Source: Mycobacterium sp. JS623
Lineage (GTDB): Bacteria > Actinomycetota > Actinomycetes > Mycobacteriales > Mycobacteriaceae
Direction: 5' to 3'
Length of the DNA stretch: 64,000 nt
Assembly (NCBI RefSeq): GCF_000328565.1
Contig: NC_019957.1
Span: forward strand, 62,001 to 126,000
Positions within the stretch are counted from its first letter, which is position 1, and each line of letters begins with the position of its first letter. Positions 1 to 7,987 of this stretch are shown here, piece by piece. The notes under the pieces were generated by a model, which worked only from the letters and a program-made list of their open reading frames with translations, was not told the origin of the DNA and made no database searches. The position numbers and the translations under genes are program-made.

Positions 1-2210
1 ACGGCGCGGCCCAGCGCGCGCACCGACACGGGGGCGTTACGCGAGGCCTCGTCGACGGTTTCGGGGTCGGCACCGCCGCGGGCGGGCAGCGGGTTGATGA
101 CGGCACGCACGCCCGGGGGGCGCGAGGCGAGCATGGACAGCTGGCGGGCACGGACCGCGGCGCCGGCGCCGAGCCCGATCCGATAGTCGGCGCGCACGTT
201 GATCACCCCGGTGGGCAGCGGTGACCCGAACTGAATGGTGGTGATCTGTTTGTCATCCTGGCTGACGGTGTAGCCGCGTTCGCCGGGGTCCAGCAGGGCC
301 GCGACGCGGTCGCGGCGCACCCCGTTGACGTAGACGGTGAGCGCCGGCGTCGAGCCCGAGGCGTCGGAGATGTAGGTCAGCGGGCCGGCGGAGAGGGTGA
401 AGACGGGCAGCTGGTCTTGGCCCTGCCCGCTGCCGAGCACCTCGGAGCGGCTTTGGCCGTGGGTGGCCGGGGCGACGTTGGCATTGATGCGCACGCTTTC
501 GCGCGACAAAGCGTCGGGCAGCGGGTCGAGAAGGTCGATAGCGGTCTGCCCGGTCGGCGACAGCTCGTGGCGAACGGCCTTGAGCGCGCTGACGTGCGCG
601 ACGGCGAGCCCGGGGTGGGTGGCCGACATGCCGGTGATCGCCACCAGCCGGTCGGCGGCCAACCCGTCGACCCAGTCGTCGAGGCCGATGTTGGTGGCGC
701 CTGCGGGCAGGTCGATGGTGTTGGGCTCGCCTGCCAGCGGCAGTAGTTCGCCGGCCAGATAGACGCTCGTGCCGGCGATCGTGAACTTGGTGAGGTCGTC
801 GTCGGTGACGCGCAGGACGGTCGATTTGCCCGCTACGGTGAACACCGCGGCCGAGCGGGTGTCCACGCCGACGGCTTCGATGAGGCGCCAGACGCCGCCG
901 TCGCGCAGCACGATCGGGCCGGGTTTGGCGGCGCGCACCACCGTGTCGCAGTAGACGTAAACGTCCGTGCTCGACGGTTTGGGGACGACCACCGTGAGGA
1001 AGTCGTTGAGCGAGGCGCCGGTCCAGATCGCGTCCAGCGCGGGCAAGTTCGCTCGGATGGCCGGTGGCACAGCGGCTTTGGCCATCGCGGCTTTTTGTAG
1101 CGCGGCCGATGGGACGACTTTTTCGGCCGCGGCGTGTGGGGGGGCGACTTTGGCCACGACTGTCTCTGCGCCGGCTCTTGCGACTGCCTTTTCCAGGGCG
1201 GACGGTGACAGGACGGCCTTGACGGCGCCGGTTGTCGGCGCGGGCGGGGTCTGCTTAATCGGCGTGGACCCGCCCAAAATGCCGGCCTGCGCGCGGAAAA
1301 CCAGGACCGACTGCGGTAGTGCCTGTGATGCGCGCAGCGCGGCGAACACGTCGGCGGTGTCGAACCCGCCGTTGACCGCGGCGGCGCGCAGCGCTTCGGT
1401 GTCCATAATCGTTGCGCCCTGCGGGCTGAGCGCGCTCAATAGCGGACCGCGCGGCAACGGCGACGGCCACAGGTTTAGGCCGACGGGGACCGGGTGTGCG
1501 CTTGGTGTTTCGTCGGGCAGCATCTTCAGCTCGACGCGGGTCCAGCCCCGCCGCGCTGGGATGCCCGCCACGGGGGTGTCGTCGGGGCGAACGGTGACCG
1601 CGGTCGCGATGCCGAACGCGTGGCCCGAGGACCCGATCGGCACGAGCATGCCGTCGCCGACCGCGACGTTGGTGGCGGTGCCGGCCAGCAGCACCGATTT
1701 CGGCGGGGTTGTGAAGGTTTGCGGACGGGATCGCTTGGGCAGCAACTGATTGAAGGTCGGGCGCGCAGAAATTGCCTGCACCGTTTCGAATGTCACCGAC
1801 TGCTCACCCGGATTGGGGACGCTGGTGACCGCGGTGCCCACCGGGATCGTGACGACCGGCGCGCTGCCGGCGTCGTCGATGGTGAACGCCAGCGACGCCG
1901 ACGCGGCGACGCCGGGGTCGGGGCGGTAGCCGACCAGTCGGGATAGTTCGATTAGTGAGCGCAGTTCGCTCGCCAGCCCTAGGCAGGCCTCCTCGTGGTG
2001 GCGCGCGGAGTGAAACCCCAGAATCTCGGCGAGCACCGCCCAGGCGTCGGCGAGCGCGAGGGTGAAGTCGGCGCTGCTGCGCGAGCGCAGCGGCGCCAGG
2101 CCGTCGAGGATCTGGCCGTCCACCGTCGTGGTGGGGGTGGCCGCGGCGATCTCGGTCTGCAGGCGGGCCAGCACGTCGGCGTAGCGGATCTGCTGCACGT
2201 CCTCGCTCAT
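1..2210 (-). CDS. eCIS baseplate J/gp6-like protein, 3' end outside window
   Basis: The frame is open from an ATG at 2210 to the left edge, at least 736 codons, so the C-terminus is missing. The N-terminus reads MSEDVQQIRYADVLARLQTE. Near the window edge there is a GADPETVDEASRNAP segment, which parallels GGVDAETIAHARQHAP in the next gene and is typical of putative baseplate assembly proteins (gp6/baseplate J-like; compare Pvc12/Afp12). In such particles two related proteins build the baseplate wedge around the spike and trigger sheath contraction. The start codon overlaps the stop of the upstream gene (ATGA at 2207-2210). The central part, about residues 340-400, is Ala/Lys/Val-rich and less conserved-looking. 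Family assignment rests on this motif and the gene order. Confidence 0.85.
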   Translation of the reverse strand, partial: MSEDVQQIRYADVLARLQTEIAAATPTTTVDGQILDGLAPLRSRSSADFTLALADAWAVLAEILGFHSARHHEEACLGLASELRSLIELSRLVGYRPDPGVAASASLAFTIDDAGSAPVVTIPVGTAVTSVPNPGEQSVTFETVQAISARPTFNQLLPKRSRPQTFTTPPKSVLLAGTATNVAVGDGMLVPIGSSGHAFGIATAVTVRPDDTPVAGIPARRGWTRVELKMLPDETPSAHPVPVGLNLWPSPLPRGPLLSALSPQGATIMDTEALRAAAVNGGFDTADVFAALRASQALPQSVLVFRAQAGILGGSTPIKQTPPAPTTGAVKAVLSPSALEKAVARAGAETVVAKVAPPHAAAEKVVPSAALQKAAMAKAAVPPAIRANLPALDAIWTGASLNDFLTVVVPKPSSTDVYVYCDTVVRAAKPGPIVLRDGGVWRLIEAVGVDTRSAAVFTVAGKSTVLRVTDDDLTKFTIAGTSVYLAGELLPLAGEPNTIDLPAGATNIGLDDWVDGLAADRLVAITGMSATHPGLAVAHVSALKAVRHELSPTGQTAIDLLDPLPDALSRESVRINANVAPATHGQSRSEVLGSGQGQDQLPVFTLSAGPLTYISDASGSTPALTVYVNGVRRDRVAALLDPGERGYTVSQDDKQITTIQFGSPLPTGVINVRADYRIGLGAGAAVRARQLSMLASRPPGVRAVINPLPARGGADPETVDEASRNAPVSVRALGRA

Positions 2211-4615
2211 GATGCCGCCGCCAGTTTGATATGACAGGTTCCGCGGTCGGGGAAGTTGGGATCGTTGTCGAGCAGCGGAACCAGTGGTGGGTCAAGGGCT
2301 AGCCGGCCGTCGGCCATGACGACCGGGGTGGGGGTGCCTACGGTGTGCAGGTCGGTGATCTCGGCCCACACCACGCCGGGTACCTCGACCGCCGCGGCGA
2401 TCAGCGGACCTGTGTAGACCGGGGAGCCCAGCGAGAGCCGGTCGGGGTGAAACAGCCCGGGTGTGCCGTCGGGTTGCACGCGCGCGCCGAATAGCCGCCC
2501 CAGGGTGGCACGCACCGTCGGCCAGTCGGCGCTCGCGCTCGGGCACACCGTCAGCGTCAGGTCCAGCGGGACGTAGATCGGGTTGCGTACCTCGAGGTCT
2601 GAGCACATCATCCGCTGCGGCTCGAGGAAGCCGCGCAGCTTGTCGGCGAAATCGGGGTCGACGCGCGCGCCGCCGGTGCGTTCGACGTAGAGGCAGACGG
2701 TATGCCAGCTGCCGGTCCACAACAGTTGGGCGAAAGCCCGTTGCACGCCCGGGAATTGGGTGCAGCGTGCGGCGTAGTCGGCCGGCGTGATGCACCGTCT
2801 CTGGGTGCGGAAGGCGAACGGCGCATGCTGGCGAGCGTGGGCGATGGTTTCGGCGTCGACCCCGCCGAACGCGGCCAGCGGATTGCTGACCCGGGTGAGC
2901 GCGGGCGCCAGGCCTGCCGACTTGCCATCGTGGATCAGCCGTGTGATGGTGCGCGCGCCGACGTTGCCCAGGCTGCCGTTGCCCACGGCGTAGGAGGCGC
3001 GCGGGTTGTCGTGCGGGTCGGGGGGCCTGCTGAACCGAAGCCAGCCGACGCCGGCGTCGTCGACCTCGAGCACGGCCTGCTGGCCGGTCGGGTCGGGATT
3101 GACCAGATCGCGCACGATGGTCCAATTCGCCTGGCCGGCGGTCACATCCAGGCACGGGTGGACAGCGCCGATGGCCCAGGTCATGGCCGCCGCCGCCGGC
3201 GCGGCGGCATCGGGCAGCGGCGGCCGCTGGCTGACCGGACCCGAGGCCAACGACGGGTAGTCCTGCGGCGCCAGCGCTTCGGTGGTGGCCGCGCCGGTGG
3301 CGTCACGGACGTGCTCACCCTGATCGGCGAGCACGATGTTGCCGAAAGCCTTTGCCGCGGGCAGGTTGTCGCCGGTCGGGGTGCCGTCGGGTGCGGTCTT
3401 AGGCTTGGTCAGTCGCAGCGCGGACGGCAGGGCGTCGTTGTCGGCCCAGCGCACCTCGGTCACCGCGCCGCCGGGCCCGGGCACCAGCGGGTCGGTGGTC
3501 GTCTGGACGAAGGTCAGCCGCACCGGGTGCGCCAGGTTCACCTGTTCGTCGACGTCGTCGGGTGACTTCTGGTCCACAGCGGCCAGCACGAGCACGTCGC
3601 CGGGCGCCAGGTTGGGCAGTGCACCGGCCAGTGTCGCGGAGGTGGCGCCGGCGGGCAGCAGGCATGTCACGCCGCTCCAGGTGTAGAAGTCGATGGCGTT
3701 GTGCTCGTGGTGGAGATCCTTTGGCGCGGCGATGATCTCGAACACCTGCGCCCCCGACAGCCGCAGCGCTTGGGCTTCTGATGAGCCGGTGTCGACGACG
3801 CAACTTTGGCCCTCGGGTCCGGTGACCAGCCGAACAAGATCCGTGCGCTGGGGCGCGGGGATGGCAGGGCCGGGTTTCACGCACAGCCGAACCCAGGCGC
3901 GGGCGGTGCAGCCGTCGTGCATGGCGTAGTCGACAAGCAGCGTGTGGCGGCGCACCGAGATGCGGCGGCGCGCGGTGCCCAGGTAGGCCTCCGTGGCCAC
4001 GGCGTCCTGGATGTAGCTGAGCCGGTCGGCCGCATACGCCAGCAGTTCCAGCAGCGTGGTGCGCACGTCGGCGGGTTCGTCGCCGGTCGAGTCGGGCTGG
4101 GTGATGGCGAAGCGGTCCTTGAGAACCCGCCGGAAGGCCAGGTAATCCTTTGCGGTGTAGTCGATGTCGGGGGCTACGACCGCCGGTGCGCCGGGCGTCC
4201 AGCTCTCGTGGCAGTCCAGGTCGGTGCCACAGCCGGGCCGGAAGGTGAAGTCGACTTGCGCCAGTGCGGGGTCATAGCCGGCGGGCGGAAGGTCAAGGGG
4301 CAGCGAGTCGTCGGCCAGCCGCAGCGTGTACCAGGACAGGTCGCCGATCGCGCTGGTGGTCAGCCGCAGCACATAGGGGTCGGTGGTCTGTTCGACGCGT
4401 AGGACGGTGATGCCGCGGTAGCGTTCGCCACCGTCGATGTGCCACAGCCCGGCCGCGGGCACCGGTGCAGCGAACGGTTTGAGGCAGTGCACCAGCAGGG
4501 TGCGGCGCGCGTCGGGACCGTTGCCGGTGCCGACCTCGACGTAGTCGATGCCGTTCAGGGCGGCGCTGGCGCGCACCAGGCGCCGCCGCGCAGATGTGCC
4601 GCAGGAGAAGATCAT
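2207..4615 (-). CDS. eCIS putative baseplate assembly protein (baseplate J-like)
   Basis: An 802-residue protein; the ATG at 4615 overlaps the upstream stop as ATGA. The open frame extends further upstream, but that extension is Arg/His-rich shadow sequence, so 4615 is preferred. It starts MIFSCGTSARRRLVRAS and carries the baseplate motif GGVDAETIAHARQHAP followed by FRTQRRCITPADYAARC in the C-terminal half, the signature of the 'putative baseplate assembly protein' family (Pvc11/gp6-like). Its expected role is the wedge or inner baseplate that joins gp25, the hub and the sheath. It lies between the gp25 homologue and a second baseplate J-like gene, the normal order in eCIS loci. Confidence 0.9.
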   Translation of the reverse strand: MIFSCGTSARRRLVRASAALNGIDYVEVGTGNGPDARRTLLVHCLKPFAAPVPAAGLWHIDGGERYRGITVLRVEQTTDPYVLRLTTSAIGDLSWYTLRLADDSLPLDLPPAGYDPALAQVDFTFRPGCGTDLDCHESWTPGAPAVVAPDIDYTAKDYLAFRRVLKDRFAITQPDSTGDEPADVRTTLLELLAYAADRLSYIQDAVATEAYLGTARRRISVRRHTLLVDYAMHDGCTARAWVRLCVKPGPAIPAPQRTDLVRLVTGPEGQSCVVDTGSSEAQALRLSGAQVFEIIAAPKDLHHEHNAIDFYTWSGVTCLLPAGATSATLAGALPNLAPGDVLVLAAVDQKSPDDVDEQVNLAHPVRLTFVQTTTDPLVPGPGGAVTEVRWADNDALPSALRLTKPKTAPDGTPTGDNLPAAKAFGNIVLADQGEHVRDATGAATTEALAPQDYPSLASGPVSQRPPLPDAAAPAAAAMTWAIGAVHPCLDVTAGQANWTIVRDLVNPDPTGQQAVLEVDDAGVGWLRFSRPPDPHDNPRASYAVGNGSLGNVGARTITRLIHDGKSAGLAPALTRVSNPLAAFGGVDAETIAHARQHAPFAFRTQRRCITPADYAARCTQFPGVQRAFAQLLWTGSWHTVCLYVERTGGARVDPDFADKLRGFLEPQRMMCSDLEVRNPIYVPLDLTLTVCPSASADWPTVRATLGRLFGARVQPDGTPGLFHPDRLSLGSPVYTGPLIAAAVEVPGVVWAEITDLHTVGTPTPVVMADGRLALDPPLVPLLDNDPNFPDRGTCHIKLAAAS

Positions 4616-4995
4616 TGGGCGCCTGCCGAGCTGAATTCGTCGACCTTGCGGTCGCCGGTTCCGCGGATCAGGTAGGCGACGGTGACGGTGATGGTGGTGT
4701 CCTCGGTGGCGACGTCGATACCTTCGACCTCGATCAGGTGGCCCATCCATTGCTGCAGGGCGCCCTGCACGAGCAGCCGCACGGTGGCGGCCAGCTCGCC
4801 GCTGCTCGGCGCGAACAGCAGTTGGGGCACACCGCTGCCGAAGTCGGGCCGGTGCACCCGTTCGGCGGGGGCGGTGAACAGCACCGCCCAGATCTGGTCG
4901 CGGATCCAGCCGGCGTAGTCGGTGCGGGCAGTGGCACCGCGCGCGTCGATGTGCAGCGGGTCGGCTACGTAGCTCTGCGCGCTGGGCCCGGTCAT
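4612..4995 (-). CDS. gp25/GPW-family baseplate wedge protein
   Basis: A 127-residue protein starting at ATG 4995, within the ATGA overlap with the PAAR gene; longer upstream readings are Arg-rich and not protein-like. The segment around DYAGWIRDQIWAVLFT, then RVHRPDFGSGVPQLLF, and a C-terminal beta-rich part ending VTVAYLIRGTGDRKVDEF match GPW/gp25 proteins, which are lysozyme-fold baseplate components present in every contractile tail (Pvc9/Afp9). The gene overlaps both neighbours by four bases, which implies coupled translation and a fixed stoichiometry with spike-tip and wedge proteins. The length is normal for the family. Confidence 0.9.
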   Translation of the reverse strand: MTGPSAQSYVADPLHIDARGATARTDYAGWIRDQIWAVLFTAPAERVHRPDFGSGVPQLLFAPSSGELAATVRLLVQGALQQWMGHLIEVEGIDVATEDTTITVTVAYLIRGTGDRKVDEFSSAGAQ

Positions 4996-5327
4996 TGTGC
5001 GAGCACCCGTGGTTGTGTGCTGGCGACGATCGGCGGCCCCTGCGGCGCCTGGTCGGGGGCCAGTCCCAGCCCGATCGAGGTCTGCGTGATGACCGGTGCG
5101 CCGTTGGCGAAGACCCGGGTCGCGGGGGTGAGCCATTGGATCAGCACGCAGGGGTGGGGTGTGGGCGGCACGAGCTGGAAAACGCAACCGGCGACGATGA
5201 ATTGGTCCACCATGGTGGCCACCGGCATACCGCTGACCAACACGCGGGGGCTGCCCGGGACGACGGTCACCGGGCCGCCGTGGGTGCAGGTGATGGCCGC
5301 GCCGACGTGCACGATGGGTCCGGTCAT
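4992..5327 (-). CDS. PAAR-like spike-tip protein
   Basis: A 111-residue protein rich in Gly, Pro and Val with His and Cys at regular spacing (for example VGAAITCTHGGPVTVVPGS), the pattern of PAAR/DUF4280-like proteins. These fold into a small metal-binding cone that sharpens the tip of the VgrG/gpV spike and can carry effectors. The gene sits directly downstream of the gpV-like spike gene with an ATGA overlap, the expected position for the Pvc10/Afp10 equivalent. There is no C-terminal extension, so this copy probably serves as a structural tip rather than as a toxin carrier. Confidence 0.8.
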   Translation of the reverse strand: MTGPIVHVGAAITCTHGGPVTVVPGSPRVLVSGMPVATMVDQFIVAGCVFQLVPPTPHPCVLIQWLTPATRVFANGAPVITQTSIGLGLAPDQAPQGPPIVASTQPRVLAQ

Positions 5328-5851
5328 ATGACGGTCAGCGCTCCCGCGTTGATGGTCACCGCGGGCCCGGCCATCACGATGGTGGCGCCCTTGCCGTTGG
5401 AGATCGTGATGCCGATGTCGTTGATCGAGATCATCGCTCCGGTGGTGGTTTTGAGCAGGATGCCGCCGGTGGGGCCGGGCAGGTCGCTGATCTGCAGCGT
5501 GTTCTGCAGGGTGGTCTGCACGACGTAGTGGTTGACGGTGGCCGGCGCCAGCTGCGCCATCGCAGGCGGTTCGGCGGCCGAACCCCAGTAGCCCCCGGTC
5601 CAGATCGGGTAGTTGGGGTCGCCCTGCTCAAATTCCATCCAGACGCCGGCGCCCAGCGGGGGAACCGTCCACTCGCCGGACTGGATCCCAGCGAACGACA
5701 CGCACGGCATCGCCCACGTCGAGGGCAGCATGCCGTAAACCTGGGGCACCTCGGCCATGATGCGGCCCATCCGCATCGGGTCCTCGACGTTGATGACCGT
5801 TCCGCGGTACTTGCCGTAGTAGCGGGTCGGGGAAGATTCGGTTGATGTCAT
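5324..5851 (-). CDS. gpV/gp5-like baseplate spike protein
   Basis: A 175-residue protein. The N-terminal half reads KYRGTVINVEDPMRMGRIMA, followed by a GAGVWMEFEQGDPNYPIWTG stretch, the classic OB-fold of phage baseplate assembly protein V and gp5 (residues about 12-90). The C-terminal half repeats short beta units (GGILLKTTTGAMISINDIGI and similar), consistent with the beginning of a triple beta-helix needle. It would form the membrane-puncturing spike under the PAAR tip. In Afp/PVC the gpD and gpV parts are fused in one VgrG-like protein (family knowledge); here they are separate adjacent genes. Start ATG 5851 overlaps the gpD-like stop. Confidence 0.9.
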   Translation of the reverse strand: MTSTESSPTRYYGKYRGTVINVEDPMRMGRIMAEVPQVYGMLPSTWAMPCVSFAGIQSGEWTVPPLGAGVWMEFEQGDPNYPIWTGGYWGSAAEPPAMAQLAPATVNHYVVQTTLQNTLQISDLPGPTGGILLKTTTGAMISINDIGITISNGKGATIVMAGPAVTINAGALTVI

Positions 5852-6972
5852 GGCACTACCTTCGGAGTGATCGAGATGAGCCCGTTGCGGGCCAGGGTGA
5901 ACGACTGGGTGTACTCGCCGCGTTTGATGTTGTGCGTGACGCTTTTGACGTAGTAGAGGCCGTCGTAGGCGGTGCCCGCGCCACGCACGCCGACCAGGGA
6001 GCGGGCTTTGAGCACGTGGCCGTAGCGGGCGACGTCGAGCTGGCCTTGGGCCGTGACGGCGTCGGCGGATGCCGACGCGCGCGCGACCGAGCGGCCCAGG
6101 GCCTCAACGGGATTGAGTTTCGCGGTGTCGTCGGTCAGGTCCACGCGCAGCGCGGGTGCCGGTTTGATCGCCAGCGGCGGCTTGAGCGGGTCGATGTCGG
6201 GAATCGGGATGGGGATGGGCAGTTTGGTCATCTGCTCCTGGATGGTGGTGATGTAGGTCGATCGGGCCAGCCCGTCGTAGCTGAAGTTCAGCGACGTCAC
6301 GTTGGAGTCGGAATCGAAGTCGACGTTGAGGGCGGGCTGCGGGATGCCGATGCGGATCTCGGGCCCCCAGTAGGCGGTGTTGGTGCCCGGAACCGGGCCG
6401 GGGTCTACGTAGAAGACGTAGCCGTTGTCCTGGGCGAGCTTGTTGATGTACTCGAGGTGGGTGCCCTGTTGCATCTCGATGCGGTCGGTGGGCAGCGGGA
6501 TCGACGGGAACAGCTCGGGGATGACCAGCGGGATCATCCCGAACATCGCGTAGAAGGCGATGATCATCGTGACGCGCCCGGCGGCTGGGCTGGGCGGCAT
6601 GGGGATGCCCTGCCATTTGATGAGATCCATTGCGACGCTGACGTCTTCGCCGGTGACGGTGAGCACCGACTGACCGATGCTGTCGCTGACGCCGATCTCC
6701 TGGCGGGTGATCAGGCCGTCGATCACCGGGGTGGGGATGCCGTTGACGGTAACCACGAGGATGACGCGGATCCCCGGGTCGAAGTAGCCGGCCGGGATCA
6801 GTGTGGTCATCAGCAGCGAGGTGCGGCTGACGGCGAATGTCATTTGGAAGCCGGTGCGTTGGCCCGCTGTCACGGTGACTTGCGCGCTCTGGAACGCGTC
6901 GACGACTTCGGCGGGCGCGGGCACCGTGACCACCGGACCGATGAGCAGCGTCAGCTGCAGCTTGCTGATCAC
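5848..6972 (-). CDS. gpD-like tail hub protein
   Basis: A 374-residue protein beginning with GTG at 6972, which forms a GTGA overlap with the LysM gene; the upstream Arg-rich extension is not likely to be translated. It has the two-barrel organisation of phage late control gene D/VgrG N-terminal hub proteins. A barrel of about 110 residues (VPAPAEVVDAFQSAQVTVTA and onward) is followed by a central segment with LEYINKLAQDNGYVFYVDPG, a hallmark of gpD-family hubs, and a C-terminal YYVKSVTHNIKRGEYTQSFT. It would form the trimeric hub holding the gpV spike below the inner tube. Confidence 0.88.
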   Translation of the reverse strand: MISKLQLTLLIGPVVTVPAPAEVVDAFQSAQVTVTAGQRTGFQMTFAVSRTSLLMTTLIPAGYFDPGIRVILVVTVNGIPTPVIDGLITRQEIGVSDSIGQSVLTVTGEDVSVAMDLIKWQGIPMPPSPAAGRVTMIIAFYAMFGMIPLVIPELFPSIPLPTDRIEMQQGTHLEYINKLAQDNGYVFYVDPGPVPGTNTAYWGPEIRIGIPQPALNVDFDSDSNVTSLNFSYDGLARSTYITTIQEQMTKLPIPIPIPDIDPLKPPLAIKPAPALRVDLTDDTAKLNPVEALGRSVARASASADAVTAQGQLDVARYGHVLKARSLVGVRGAGTAYDGLYYVKSVTHNIKRGEYTQSFTLARNGLISITPKVVP

Positions 6973-7334
6973 AGGGGCACACCCCCGGAATCCTGTGGTG
7001 CGGTGATGCGCACCCGGCGGCCCGCGTGCAGCAGCTCGTCGGGGTCGCTGATCGCGTTGGCGTCGGCGATGCGCCACCACAGTTGCGAGTCGCCGTAGTA
7101 GGTGGCGGCCACGGTGTCGAGGCGGTCCACCGCGCTCATGTCGTGAAACGCCTGGGTCGGCAGTGCGGCGGTGTCGGGGATGAACCGGCGCCGCAGGTAG
7201 GTCACAGTGCGGCCGTCGGCGAGAGTCTTTGTGGCGTTGTGGGTTTGGGCGTATCTGCTATCCGGTGGGTAGCCCGGTGGCGGGGTGCCTGCGGTGCCGG
7301 GCAGGTGCGGCAGGTTGGCGGCGGGGTTGGTCAT
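6969..7334 (-). CDS. LysM-domain baseplate/tube-end protein
   Basis: A 121-residue protein with a Pro-rich N-terminus and a C-terminal LysM-like/tail protein X segment: VDRLDTVAATYYGDSQLWWRIADANAISDP. Such small LysM proteins link the inner tube to the hub in eCIS and in Mu-like tails. In Afp/PVC the corresponding domain is part of the Pvc7-type protein (family knowledge). It is coupled to both neighbours by four-base overlaps (ATGA upstream, GTGA downstream). LysM here is a structural module and need not bind peptidoglycan. Confidence 0.85.
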   Translation of the reverse strand: MTNPAANLPHLPGTAGTPPPGYPPDSRYAQTHNATKTLADGRTVTYLRRRFIPDTAALPTQAFHDMSAVDRLDTVAATYYGDSQLWWRIADANAISDPDELLHAGRRVRITAPQDSGGVPL

Positions 7335-7987
7335 GGCAGCCTCCCGATTCCCAGTGCGGCGATCTGGCCGGACGCGCCAGCCGCCAGGCGTTCCTTGGCC
7401 TGGTGGTAGGCCATGAACAGCGACGCGGCCCGGTGCCCGAGCGGCACGTCGTTGGTGGTCAGCACCCGCAGGGTCAGCGACACCCGGGCGCGCAGCGGGT
7501 TCAGTTGTGGGGTGAACGCTTCCTCGGTGACCGACAGTTCGGTGATGCGCACCGGCAGCACCCGGTTGGCGCCCCAGGTGAACAAGGCCAGCGGCGTCTC
7601 AGCCGGGATGATTTCCAGGGTTCCGCTGGCGGCGCTGTCGATGTTGGCTTGCACGGTGGCGCTTTTCGGGTAGACGCAGTCCTCGATCGCGGCGAGTTGC
7701 GGGCTGATGCCGTACTGCACGGCCTTGGGGAACGCATCGGGTTGGGCGAGCTGGTCGGCGGCGTCGATCTCGGCTTCGAGTTTGATCGTCTCGATGGGTG
7801 CGCCCTTGAGCCGCAACACATCCAGGCGATCACCGGACTCTGCGCCTGCGCCCTGCACCTGCAGTGTCCGGCTCAGGGTGTCGGGGTTGTATTGCAGGAC
7901 GATGACCCGCACCACGGCTGAGTTGTTGGGGTCGACGAGCACCAGGCCACCGCTGACTGTCTTGGGGGACTGCGGATTTCCGTTCAT
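7331..7987 (-). CDS. CIS tube-type protein (tube initiator/adaptor)
   Basis: A 218-residue protein starting at ATG 7987, overlapping the stop of the 1819-residue gene as ATGA. The sequence VVRVIVLQYNPDTLSRTLQV near the N-terminus and the later VLPVRITELSVTEEAFTPQL are characteristic of the 'CIS tube' family (Pvc7/Afp7 N-terminal region), which connects the hub to the first ring of the inner tube. The C-terminus ends in an Ala/Leu-rich helix. Its position between the big DUF4157 protein and the LysM gene fits a split version of the Pvc7-like component. Confidence 0.85.
   Translation of the reverse strand: MNGNPQSPKTVSGGLVLVDPNNSAVVRVIVLQYNPDTLSRTLQVQGAGAESGDRLDVLRLKGAPIETIKLEAEIDAADQLAQPDAFPKAVQYGISPQLAAIEDCVYPKSATVQANIDSAASGTLEIIPAETPLALFTWGANRVLPVRITELSVTEEAFTPQLNPLRARVSLTLRVLTTNDVPLGHRAASLFMAYHQAKERLAAGASGQIAALGIGRLP

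Noticed and set aside
1804..2295. Minus-strand reading overlapping the first baseplate gene
   Set aside because: Arg/His-rich shadow in the wrong frame; the real gene starts at ATG 2210 and reads through with baseplate motifs.
2702..3565. Long plus-strand open frame of 287 codons opposite the baseplate gene
   Set aside because: It is the GC-rich antisense shadow of a conserved baseplate gene, with a repetitive Gly/Val/Arg composition and no motif.
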